Source: Nitrososphaerota archaeon
Lineage (GTDB): Archaea; Thermoproteota; Nitrososphaeria; Nitrososphaerales; Nitrosopumilaceae
Direction: 5' to 3'
Length of the DNA stretch: 13,343 bases
NCBI GenBank assembly: GCA_016126025.1
Contig: JAEFDA010000080.1
Location: forward strand, 1 to 13,343
Shown here: piece by piece, positions 1-6,319 of the stretch
Layout of the letters: the number at the start of each line of letters is the position of its first letter
Position numbering within the stretch: position 1 is the stretch's first letter
Program-made: the position numbers and the translations under genes
Notes under the pieces: model-generated
What the model was told of the DNA's origin: nothing
Databases searched by the model: none
Seen by the model: the letters and a program-made list of their open reading frames with translations, nothing else

Positions 1-52
1 GCATACGTTGATCCTGTGTTTAACGGCGCAAGATCTATACGGCACGCGTGAC

Positions 53-58
53 ATTTAC
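53..58 (+). promoter_or_regulatory. TATA-like element for the SWIM ORF
   Basis: The AT-rich hexamer ATTTAC is centred 26.5 bases upstream of the GTG at 82. That spacing matches the other promoters in this window and would give a leaderless transcript. The match to a TATA box is weak. Confidence 0.4.
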
Positions 59-81
59 GCACCAGGGTCAGAAAGAAGCGC

Positions 82-345
82 GTGAAGAACGTCCCCTCTC
101 TGAGGGTGCTGCGGGAGGCGGCGGTCCGGATAGCCGACAGCGACGGCATGGTCCGCAGCAGGGGCAAGAACCAATGGGCGGTGGCCTCCGAGTCGTCCCC
201 AGGATCCTGGTATGCGGTGACCGAGAAGGGTATCAGGTGCGAGTGCCGGTACCACGCCGAGAGAAGGAGTGCCTGCAAGCACACCACGGCCCCAGTTCCA
301 AACGTTAAAAACATCCGGTGCGGAGGGCAGCCCGTTGACCTTTGA
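82..345 (+). CDS. Small SWIM zinc-finger protein, possibly a truncated transposase N-terminus
   Basis: This 87-codon ORF starts at GTG 82 and carries a SWIM-type zinc finger. After a W-A-V-A-S stretch and a Y-A-V strand comes the Cys-x-Cys...Cys-x-His signature (CEC near residue 53 and CKH near residues 66-68). SWIM domains bind DNA or protein and occur at the N-terminus of many archaeal DDE transposases, as well as in recombination-associated proteins. Here nothing resembling a transposase core follows. The last roughly 19 residues read through the PCNA promoter (305-310) and the ORF ends 11 bases inside PCNA. The best reading is a transposase relic whose body was lost when the PCNA unit came to lie beside it. 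A genuine stand-alone mini-protein is the alternative, because a plausible promoter lies upstream. The SWIM motif is visible; the transposase origin is inferred from family resemblance. Confidence 0.55.
   Translation: MKNVPSLRVLREAAVRIADSDGMVRSRGKNQWAVASESSPGSWYAVTEKGIRCECRYHAERRSACKHTTAPVPNVKNIRCGGQPVDL
305..310 (+). promoter_or_regulatory. TATA box of the PCNA-aspartate kinase unit
   Basis: TTAAAA within GTTAAAAA is centred 27.5 bases before TTG 335, the spacing expected for a leaderless archaeal transcript. It lies inside the 3' part of the upstream SWIM ORF. Its position argues against starting PCNA at the in-frame ATG at 269, which would place the promoter inside the gene. Confidence 0.7.
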
Positions 346-1081
346 GGCCAAGACCACGGGATCCGACGACCTGAAGGCGGTGGTGGGGGCCATAGCCACA
401 CTCTTGGAGGAGGCCACCTTCGCGGCCACCGCCGAGGGCATCACCTTCAAGGGGATGGATCCCTCGCACGTGGCGCTCATAGACGTGTCCTGGCCCAACT
501 CCGCTTTCGCCTCGTACCGGTGCGACTCCGAGGTGAAGTTCGGCGTGCGCATAGACGAGCTCTCCAAGCTGATACGCCGCGCCGCCAAGACCGACGACGT
601 CACGATGGCCATATCCGAGGACAACCAGCTGCAGCTGGGCATAGGGTCCAACAAGCGGTACAAGATGAGACTGATAGAGAGCTCGGCCACCGACACCCCA
701 CTCCCCAAGATAGGCTTTGACGCCAGCGTCAAGATGGCCTCCGCGGCGCTGGACAAGGCGCTGGGCGACGTGCAGGCCGTCTCCGAATACGTCACGATAT
801 CGGCCGGCACCGAGCAGGTGACCTTCTCGGGCAAGGGCGACATGGGGGAGGGCTCGACGGACGTCTCCGGCGATGACGAGAGCATAAGGGAGCTCACCGC
901 CGACGGGAAGAGCGAGGGGACCTACAGCCTGGAGTATCTGGTGCCGGTGGTGCGGGCCGCCGGCAGCGCGTCCGGCGACATAACCTGCGAGTTCTCCACC
1001 GCCAAGCCCCTCAGGGCCGGATTCACCATAGCAGGCATGGGGTACATCCACTTTTACCTGGCCCCGCGCATAGAGTCCTGA
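335..1081 (+). CDS. pcn: DNA polymerase sliding clamp (PCNA)
   Basis: Archaeal PCNA, the ring-shaped clamp that tethers replicative polymerases, FEN1 and ligase to DNA. The product from TTG 335 is 248 aa, the usual length for archaeal PCNA, and begins MTFEAKT, with the clamp pattern of an early F-E-A strand followed by D-L-K-A-V. Recognisable clamp segments include the GITFKGMDPSHVALIDV strand-turn region, the basic IRRAAKTDD segment, the interdomain connecting loop around LIESSATDTPLPKIGF, and the C-terminal YLAPRIES tail that helps form the PIP-box pocket. TTG 335 is chosen over ATG 269 for three reasons: the TATA box at 305-310 fits it, residues before it do not resemble PCNA, and GGAG at 322-325 also precedes it. 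The stop codon TGA shares its last base with the ATG of aspartate kinase, so the two genes are probably cotranscribed and translationally coupled. Confidence 0.95.
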   Translation: MTFEAKTTGSDDLKAVVGAIATLLEEATFAATAEGITFKGMDPSHVALIDVSWPNSAFASYRCDSEVKFGVRIDELSKLIRRAAKTDDVTMAISEDNQLQLGIGSNKRYKMRLIESSATDTPLPKIGFDASVKMASAALDKALGDVQAVSEYVTISAGTEQVTFSGKGDMGEGSTDVSGDDESIRELTADGKSEGTYSLEYLVPVVRAAGSASGDITCEFSTAKPLRAGFTIAGMGYIHFYLAPRIES

Positions 1082-2487
1082 TGCCCCCCGCTAGGCCCAG
1101 GCTGGTGATAAAGTACGGCGGGACGACCATCTCGTCGGCGTCCCGCATACTGTCCGTCTCCGAGTACCTGGCCGGGATGTCCAAGAGGTACGGCCTGGTG
1201 GTGGTCTGCTCGGCGGTTGGGAACACCACCGACGACCTGGTGCGGATATCGGAGCTGATGCGGGCCGGGGACCGGGCCGGGGTGTCGGAGCTGGTGCGGA
1301 AGGTGGCCGGGCTGCACCACGACATGTCCGGCGAGCTGGTGGCCGACCACACCAAGCTGGAGGAGCTGCGGGGGTCGCTGGACGCCGCCTTCGGGGAGCT
1401 GCAGTCGCTGATAGACGGGCTCCTGCTCCTGGGCGAGGAGACGCCCCGCTCCCGGGACTACCTGCTCTCGTTCGGGGAGCGGTTCTCCGTTATGCTGCTG
1501 GCCGCCGCGCTGAGGAGGTATGGTGTGGACGCGGTGGGCCTGAGCGGCAGGGAGGCCGGAATCCTGACCGACTCGCGGTTCGGCGGCTCCAAGCCCCTGA
1601 TGGACACGACCCGGCTCCGGGTCTCCAAGACGCTGGGGGACATGCTGGAGCGGAATGTCGTCCCGGTGGTGGGGGGATACTCGGGGGCCGACCAGCACGA
1701 CCGCATAACCACCTTCGGCCGGGGGGGATCCGACTACACGGCCACCATCGTGGGATCCTGCATAGGCGCCGAGCAGATATGGCTGATGGGGAATGTGGAC
1801 GGGATGATGACCGCCGATCCAGATATGGTGCCCGACGCCCGGGTGCTGGAGGAGATCTCGTACGCGGAGGCCGTCGAGATGTCCATGTTCGGGTCCAAGC
1901 AGCTGCACTCGCGCACGTTCGAGCCGGTGCTGGACGGGGACACACCGCTCCGCATCCGCAGCTCGTCCAACGTATCCAACGAGGGGACGCTGGTGGTGCC
2001 CTCCGGCCGCGCCAAGAATACCATAAAGTGTGTCAGCATGATGCGGGGGAACGGCCTAATCGACATACGCGGGTTTGGCATGGTGGGGGCGCCGGGGACG
2101 GCGGCAGGCATATTCGGCACGCTGGCAGAGCGGGGCATAAGCGTGATGATGATATCCCAGAACCCATCCGAGTCCAGCATCACCATAGTGCTGAAGAAGG
2201 CGGACCTGTACCGGGCCGCCGACGCCCTGGAGGCCGAGCACCACGGCAGGACCATAAAGAGGCTGGACCTGACGCTGGACGTGGCCATCGTGGCCCTCAT
2301 AGGGGAGGGGCTGCGGGGCACGGTGGGGACGGCATCCCGGGTCTTTGCGGCCGTGAGCGGCCGGGGCATCAACGTCGCGATGATAACGCAGGGCTCCTCG
2401 GAGCTCAATCTGGCCTTCGTGGTGCGCGACGCCGACGCCGAGGCGGCGGTACGGGCGCTGCACAAGGAGTTCGGGCTGGCCGCATGA
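1081..2487 (+). CDS. lysC: Aspartate kinase (monofunctional, two ACT domains)
   Basis: Catalyses ATP-dependent phosphorylation of aspartate to aspartyl-phosphate, the first step of the lysine/threonine/methionine branch. The 468-aa product has the N-terminal nucleotide-binding signature KYGGTT (residues 11-16), the SFGERFS segment of the amino-acid kinase fold, and GRGGSD at 213-218. Two C-terminal ACT domains follow: one from about 325 to 388 (GFGMVGAPG, then ISQNPSESSI) and one from about 401 to 466 (IGEGLRGTVG, then ITQGSSELNL). Paired ACT domains are typical of feedback-inhibited aspartokinases, so allosteric control by lysine or threonine is likely but not readable from sequence. There is no homoserine dehydrogenase fusion. 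ATG 1081 overlaps the PCNA stop by one base and no TATA box precedes it, which fits expression from the PCNA promoter. No T-rich terminator is evident directly after the stop. Confidence 0.95.
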   Translation: MPPARPRLVIKYGGTTISSASRILSVSEYLAGMSKRYGLVVVCSAVGNTTDDLVRISELMRAGDRAGVSELVRKVAGLHHDMSGELVADHTKLEELRGSLDAAFGELQSLIDGLLLLGEETPRSRDYLLSFGERFSVMLLAAALRRYGVDAVGLSGREAGILTDSRFGGSKPLMDTTRLRVSKTLGDMLERNVVPVVGGYSGADQHDRITTFGRGGSDYTATIVGSCIGAEQIWLMGNVDGMMTADPDMVPDARVLEEISYAEAVEMSMFGSKQLHSRTFEPVLDGDTPLRIRSSSNVSNEGTLVVPSGRAKNTIKCVSMMRGNGLIDIRGFGMVGAPGTAAGIFGTLAERGISVMMISQNPSESSITIVLKKADLYRAADALEAEHHGRTIKRLDLTLDVAIVALIGEGLRGTVGTASRVFAAVSGRGINVAMITQGSSELNLAFVVRDADAEAAVRALHKEFGLAA

Positions 2488-2561
2488 CGGCGCGGGGTTG
2501 TCCGGTTTGGCATACCGGGCGTATCGGTACGGCAGGTTCCCCCGGCGTGCCCAAAAACATT

Positions 2562-2567
2562 CTTAAG
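2562..2567 (+). promoter_or_regulatory. TATA-like element for the 482-aa secreted protein
   Basis: CTTAAG, within the AT-rich stretch CAAAAACATTCTTAAGTA, is centred 27.5 bases upstream of ATG 2592. It is the only AT-rich patch in the 104-base gap after aspartate kinase. Confidence 0.55.
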
Positions 2568-2591
2568 TACGGTATAGAATGAGCAAGCCCG

Positions 2592-4040
2592 ATGAACCGC
2601 ATGCTGTACGCCGCGCTGCTGGGAGTGGTGGCCGGCGGGCTGTTTCTGGCGGCAGGGTCCGAGCAGGCCGCCGCCGACAACAAAAAGTTCCACTTTACCC
2701 AGACGGTGGTGTCGTCTTCCTCGCCGGGGATAGGCCACGAGGGGCACCAGCTGGCGATGATACTGCAACCCAACAAGGGCACCATATATGACGGCTCCAT
2801 GACGTATACGGCCAGCGCCAAGGTGCAGATTGTGGTGTTGCACGAGATCGACGCCGAGGATGCCAAGGGCCAGCCCACTTGGACCGTGGACGGGGAGACA
2901 ATATACGGCTGGACACTGATCAGCCCGGACACCAAGGCCGGCTCGTTCGAGTATACGGGGGCGGCCCTGGCCCTGCATACGGGGGGCGAGGAATTCGTTG
3001 CCACCGTGTCGGTGGACGGCTGGATCCGCGGCAATCCCACCGAGATAACGCTCCAGAATCCCGTCCGGCCGGAGTCTGAGCCGTCGGTGTCACTGGCCCG
3101 CGCCAGCGTGCCGGCCACCATTCCGCTCCACGCCGGACTGCAGGACGGCGAGCGGCTGCTGTACATACTGACCGACGCCAGCGACGCGGAGTGGGCCGAG
3201 ACGGCCTCGGAGCTGCAGGGGTGGCGCGTCGAGGTGGCCGGGCCGCTGGCCAGCGCCCCAGAAGACACCCTCAATACCATGTACGTCTTCACCAACGGGG
3301 TTGCCGGCGAGGGGCTGTACGGGTACCAGGACGAGGTGTTCATGTATACGCCCGACCAGGAGGAGTACAACGCCCTCTCCAAAATGATAGAGGTGACTTG
3401 GAGGCCGGGCCAGAAGCAGGCCCCGCTGGAGTTCGCCTCAGATGTGCAGGACGCCATAGAGGCGGGCAGGATGACCATGGAGGACGCCGGCATAGTTGTG
3501 AACGCGCCCCAGATAGTGTGGCCCGGCGGCCAGATGCAGGTGCGCGACAGCCCAGAGATAACCAACGACATGGAGTATGGCGGGGGCCAGATTACTATGA
3601 TAGACGAGGAGGAGATGACCGTCACGTTCGTTGCCCATCGGGGATGGGGACCGGACGGCGGCACCATATACTATATCGTGACCGATGCTGTTCCGTCCGA
3701 CCCCGCCGCGATGATGGGCGTGCCGCACACCCCGTCCACGGCGCCGCTGATCACCAACCCGGCGGCGGTGGACCTCTTCCAGTTCGCCAACGGCCTGAAG
3801 AGCACCGGCCCCCTGGGCTTTCAGCCGGGCATAGCCTCGGCGGCCCCCGGAGACGAGGGGTACAGCCCCATGTGGCGCATCTATATCGTGGAGTGGAACG
3901 ACCCGGCCGACGCACTGCTCTTGGAGACGCGGGCTGACATAGACCACTACAATGGCGAGGAGGCGCTGACCGTCAACATAGCCCGGCCCATGAATTCTGA
4001 CCATATCGTCAACTGCCCGTTCATAGACCCGTTCCAGTAG
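2592..4040 (+). CDS. Secreted protein with internally duplicated domain, function unknown
   Basis: The 482-aa product begins with a signal peptide (hydrophobic residues about 5-22, Ala-rich cleavage region near 22-28), so it is exported. Residues about 33-150 form an N-terminal module with SPGIGHEGHQLAMIL and a long beta-rich run, a style I associate with thaumarchaeal exported proteins. Residues 188-310 and 358-480 are a duplicated module. Y-I-L-T-D-A at 191-196 matches Y-I-V-T-D-A at 361-366. FTNG at 233-236 matches FANG at 398-401, W270 matches W435, LE at 279-280 matches LE at 444-445, and VNAP at 303-306 matches VNCP at 473-476. The second copy resembles, from memory only, an uncharacterised archaeal/bacterial DUF (perhaps DUF7482). 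Cys475 appears to be the only cysteine. No transmembrane anchor is seen, so it is probably released or S-layer-associated. The gene is monocistronic with its own promoter and a T-run terminator at 4131. Confidence 0.85.
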   Translation: MNRMLYAALLGVVAGGLFLAAGSEQAAADNKKFHFTQTVVSSSSPGIGHEGHQLAMILQPNKGTIYDGSMTYTASAKVQIVVLHEIDAEDAKGQPTWTVDGETIYGWTLISPDTKAGSFEYTGAALALHTGGEEFVATVSVDGWIRGNPTEITLQNPVRPESEPSVSLARASVPATIPLHAGLQDGERLLYILTDASDAEWAETASELQGWRVEVAGPLASAPEDTLNTMYVFTNGVAGEGLYGYQDEVFMYTPDQEEYNALSKMIEVTWRPGQKQAPLEFASDVQDAIEAGRMTMEDAGIVVNAPQIVWPGGQMQVRDSPEITNDMEYGGGQITMIDEEEMTVTFVAHRGWGPDGGTIYYIVTDAVPSDPAAMMGVPHTPSTAPLITNPAAVDLFQFANGLKSTGPLGFQPGIASAAPGDEGYSPMWRIYIVEWNDPADALLLETRADIDHYNGEEALTVNIARPMNSDHIVNCPFIDPFQ

Positions 4041-4116
4041 GCCAGCCGCCCGAATATTGAAACTACAATGGGCGCCGCATGCGCCCAAAACTTGCCGGCG
4101 TCCTGCACGGGAAGTG

Positions 4117-4125
4117 TTATAATTA
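4117..4125 (+). promoter_or_regulatory. Orphan TATA-like element
   Basis: TTATAATTA lies 77 bases after the preceding stop codon. No ATG, GTG or TTG sits at the leaderless distance on either strand, so if it is active it would drive a non-coding transcript starting near 4147 (+), or near 4095 on the other strand. It could equally be AT-rich terminator sequence. Confidence 0.3.
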
Positions 4126-4130
4126 ATGCA

Positions 4131-4136
4131 TTTTTT
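4131..4136 (+). terminator. T-run terminator after the 482-aa secreted protein gene
   Basis: Six consecutive T residues on the coding strand, 90 bases after the stop at 4040. Archaeal terminators are often simple T-runs without a required hairpin. Confidence 0.45.
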
Positions 4137-4160
4137 ACTCGCTGGCGGTCCACCATATCG

Positions 4161-4184
4161 GTGTCTGGATACCCTGCCAGACAT
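4161..4184 (+). other. Perfect 7-bp stem-loop in intergenic DNA
   Basis: TGTCTGG (4162-4168) pairs perfectly with CCAGACA (4177-4183) around an 8-base loop, and a G-T wobble extends the stem by one pair. It lies about 15 bases after the start predicted from the orphan TATA element at 4117. The rest of the 4041-4414 gap shows no convincing ORF. A 61-codon ORF at 4224-4409 has no recognisable features. Confidence 0.3.
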
Positions 4185-4384
4185 TTGCTGCCTGCGGACG
4201 GCTCCATATGACCTAGAATTTACGTGTGCGCCGAGCCCCGTCTAATTCTGGGGGCCTGCCTGCTGCGAAGGGAATGGACATGCGGACGGAAGGGCGCTTC
4301 CGGCAGTGAACTGCCAGGAAACGGGGTGTGTATCCGGTTAGCGGTGAAATACTACGGCAAGTTCCTGTCGACATTTCGCGCTGC

Positions 4385-4390
4385 TTATAA
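4385..4390 (+). promoter_or_regulatory. TATA box for the Cache-like secreted protein
   Basis: TTATAA is centred 27.5 bases upstream of ATG 4415 but only 21.5 bases from ATG 4409. The spacing seen elsewhere in the window favours 4415 as the start. Confidence 0.65.
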
Positions 4391-4414
4391 CAACGCGCGC
4401 CCGACCTGATGGCA

Positions 4415-4939
4415 ATGCAGAAGATTATGCTAATGGGCATTGCGGCACTAGCCGTGCTGGCCCCGGTCGCAATGGCCGAGGAGTCGAGCACGGAGGCGGC
4501 ATACCGGTCGGTGGCCCAGGCTCAGGAGATGTTCGCGGCAAACGGCACAGACGCTTTCGAGCAGATAAGCGGCTCGAACGTTGATCCATTTGTGTTCGTT
4601 TTTGGTACGGACGACTTTGTGATCGTAGCCTCGTCAGACTTTCCGGAGCTGGAGGGCGAGGGAGGATTTTATCCGTCCCAAGCTGGCTACACGCGCGAAA
4701 GCCTGCTGGAGCACTTGGGAGAGTGTGACGGTTTGTGGATGCTGTACCATTTCGAACCGGAACCGGGAGTGATCTTGGCGGAGATACTGTGGCTGTCGGA
4801 GATGGGCGGCTACGTCTTTGGCTCGGGGTTCTTCTTGCCGGATTTGAACCTGCCCGAGTGGCTACAGGCGTGGTATGACGAGCAGCTGAAGACAATGGTA
4901 CGACTGCTCAATGTGGCGGCCGGATGCGAGTGCGCGTAG
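4415..4939 (+). CDS. Secreted single-Cache-like sensor-domain protein
   Basis: The 174-aa product has a clear signal peptide (MQKIML, then a hydrophobic core, cleavage after ...PVAMA at about residue 21). The mature part looks like a single Cache domain: an amphipathic helix with AQAQEMFAANGTDAFEQI, then a DPFVFVFG strand, IVASSDFPELEG, a G-L-W-M-L-Y-H-F strand and a terminal GGYVFGSGFF strand. Cache domains bind small ligands outside the cell and usually sit in front of a kinase or chemotaxis transducer. Here no membrane helix or signalling domain follows, so this is a free, soluble Cache module. It ends in a short Cys-rich tail (GCECA) that could form a disulfide or an anchor. The start at 4415 is chosen from TATA spacing; ATG 4409 adds two residues. 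Codon use looks less GC-biased than in the neighbouring housekeeping genes. It has its own promoter and a T-run terminator at 4962. Confidence 0.75.
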   Translation: MQKIMLMGIAALAVLAPVAMAEESSTEAAYRSVAQAQEMFAANGTDAFEQISGSNVDPFVFVFGTDDFVIVASSDFPELEGEGGFYPSQAGYTRESLLEHLGECDGLWMLYHFEPEPGVILAEILWLSEMGGYVFGSGFFLPDLNLPEWLQAWYDEQLKTMVRLLNVAAGCECA

Positions 4940-4961
4940 CGCGCCTGGTCACTATTCCAGC

Positions 4962-4967
4962 TTTTTT
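4962..4967 (+). terminator. T-run terminator after the Cache-like gene
   Basis: Six T residues 22 bases after the stop. They are preceded by a small GC-rich inverted repeat that overlaps the stop codon (GCGCGTAGCGCGC, 4932-4944). Confidence 0.5.
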
Positions 4968-5033
4968 ATCGTTCATATTCCAAATTGTGAGGGTAGTTTT
5001 AGCCCTTAACCACGCGGTCGAGCCGAAAGAGAT

Positions 5034-5039
5034 CTATAT
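5034..5039 (+). promoter_or_regulatory. TATA-like element upstream of the candidate RNA
   Basis: CTATAT is centred 26.5 bases before position 5063, exactly where a perfect inverted repeat begins. A TTG at 5064 also fits the leaderless distance, but the ORF that follows (to 5381) is Arg-rich and does not look like a protein. Confidence 0.35.
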
Positions 5040-5062
5040 CCTGGAATCTACCGCACCACCAC

Positions 5063-5308
5063 ATTGCGGCTACGCCGCAATATGGCAAGAGCCAAGATGC
5101 CAAAAACATCGTCCGGACGAGGTCCACTTCCGGCGCTGTTTGTACTGTTTGCCGACAGCGCAGCGGCAACAGAGTCGTTCTGGACGGTGCGGTGGCACGG
5201 CAGGATTAGGCACCCCCAACATTTGGAATGCGAGCGTTTTGCATTAACCGTTGTCAGACGGTGCAGTCCTCCGAGCGCATCCGTCCGGGCGGCGCATCGC
5301 CCCGACGG
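5063..5308 (+). ncRNA. Candidate structured non-coding RNA
   Basis: This lies in the 612-base gap 4940-5551, where I see no credible protein. A hairpin sits exactly at the predicted transcription start: ATTGCGGC (5063-5070) pairs perfectly with GCCGCAAT (5074-5081). CGTCCGGACG (5110-5119) is a palindrome. GCGCTGT (5133-5139) pairs with ACAGCGC (5155-5161), while TTGCCG (5149-5154) pairs with CGGCAA (5164-5169). The second pair starts inside the loop of the first, giving two competing folds or a strained pseudoknot. An 11-bp stem with one mismatch closes at 5281-5308. It matches no RNA family I can name. The 3' end is arbitrary, placed at the last strong stem. The remaining bases to 5523 show nothing recognisable. 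Confidence 0.27.
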
Positions 5309-5523
5309 CCCCCGCGACATAATCTGTAATTCGAAGTCGTGCGGTCCCCATCCGCGCCGACGCGCCACCGCAGGGATGTGACGGATCTGGTAACACGGCT
5401 GCTGGGAGCACAACCGAATTTCCGCGCGTATATGTTGCAGATTTTGCTGCATTGTGGTCATGCGGTCAGAATCCAACATGGCCATGCGGCATATGGCACG
5501 CCACCGGGGATTTTGGCAAGCCA

Positions 5524-5529
5524 TAAATT
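5524..5529 (+). promoter_or_regulatory. TATA box of cbiH
   Basis: TAAATT within CCATAAATTAT is centred 25.5 bases upstream of ATG 5552. This supports a leaderless start there rather than at the upstream in-frame codon at 5339. Confidence 0.7.
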
Positions 5530-5551
5530 ATCCGGCGGCTTGCACGTCCCG

Positions 5552-6319
5552 ATGTCCGGCAGGCTGTATATCGTGGGCGTGGGGCCCGGCCACCACGACC
5601 ACATGACGTATAGGGCCCGGGAGGCCATCGCCGAGAGCGACACCATAGTGGGGTACACCACGTACGTGAACCTGGTGGAGGACCTCATACAGGGCAAGGA
5701 CGTGTACAGCTACGCCATGACGCAGGAGGTGGAGCGGGCGCGCCAGTGCATAGACCTGGCCGAGTCGGGCCGAACCGTCTCGCTGGTCTCCAGCGGGGAT
5801 CCGGGCATATACGGGATGGCCGGACTCATATACGAGATGCTGGCCGAGTCGGGCTGGGACACCAAGACGGGCTTGCCGGTGGAGATAATCCCCGGAGTCT
5901 CGGCGCTCAACTCGTGCTCGGCCATAGTGGGCTCGCCCCTCATGACCGACTTTGCCGTGCTGAGCATGAGCGACCTGCTGGTCCCCTGGGATATCATAGA
6001 GAAGCGGGTGGAGGCGGCCGCCGCCGGGGACTTTGTGATAGTGGTGTACAACCCGGCCAGCAAGAGGCGGATACGCCAGCTACATGATGCCCGGAGCATC
6101 ATACTCAAGTATCGCTCCCCCAAGACCCCCGTCGCCATCATAAAGGGCGCATACCGGAACTCCCAGACGGTGGTCCTCACCACTCTGGAGGGGCTGCCCG
6201 ACCACGCCGACAAGCTGGGAATGATAAGCACCGTAATAATAGGGAACTCCTCCACGTACACGTACGGGGACCTGATGATAAACCCGCGGGGCTACCACTC
6301 AAAGTACGACATATCCTAG
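5552..6319 (+). CDS. cbiH: Precorrin-3B / cobalt-factor III C17-methyltransferase
   Basis: SAM-dependent methyltransferase that methylates C17 during ring contraction in corrin (cobalamin) biosynthesis. The 255-aa product has the tetrapyrrole-methylase N-terminal glycine loop GVGPG (residues 9-13), then GYTTYVNLV, the SSGDPGIYGM segment (80-89) of the substrate/SAM site, an EIIPGVSALN stretch, and VVYNPASKRR. Together these identify the CobJ/CbiH subfamily rather than other tetrapyrrole methylases. Length is normal, and there is no CbiG or ferredoxin-like fusion. The start is set by the TATA box at 5524-5529, since the roughly 71 codons upstream in frame do not look like protein. No other cobalamin gene is in the window, so the pathway must be dispersed or lie further out. 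The 3' end overlaps the convergent TyrRS gene by four bases. Confidence 0.93.
   Translation: MSGRLYIVGVGPGHHDHMTYRAREAIAESDTIVGYTTYVNLVEDLIQGKDVYSYAMTQEVERARQCIDLAESGRTVSLVSSGDPGIYGMAGLIYEMLAESGWDTKTGLPVEIIPGVSALNSCSAIVGSPLMTDFAVLSMSDLLVPWDIIEKRVEAAAAGDFVIVVYNPASKRRIRQLHDARSIILKYRSPKTPVAIIKGAYRNSQTVVLTTLEGLPDHADKLGMISTVIIGNSSTYTYGDLMINPRGYHSKYDIS

Noticed and set aside
269..334. PCNA extended upstream to ATG 269
   Set aside because: The extra 22 residues do not resemble PCNA, and the extension would include the TATA box at 305-310. TTG 335 gives the normal 248-aa length.
1734..3667. Long minus-strand ORFs of over 400 codons opposite aspartate kinase and the 482-aa protein
   Set aside because: They are shadows of high-GC coding frames. 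They have no recognisable motifs and overlap well-supported genes on the other strand.
4224..4409. 61-codon ORF before the Cache-like gene
   Set aside because: It starts at GTG with no promoter at the right spacing and no protein-like pattern, and it runs through the Cache gene TATA box.
5064..5381. 105-codon ORF starting at TTG 5064 at leaderless spacing
   Set aside because: The translation is Arg-rich without domain character, and the same DNA is better explained by inverted repeats. It is kept only as a candidate RNA.
5339..5551. cbiH extended upstream to 5339
   Set aside because: About 71 extra residues look non-coding, and the promoter at 5524-5529 sits inside them. The methylase fold begins just after ATG 5552.
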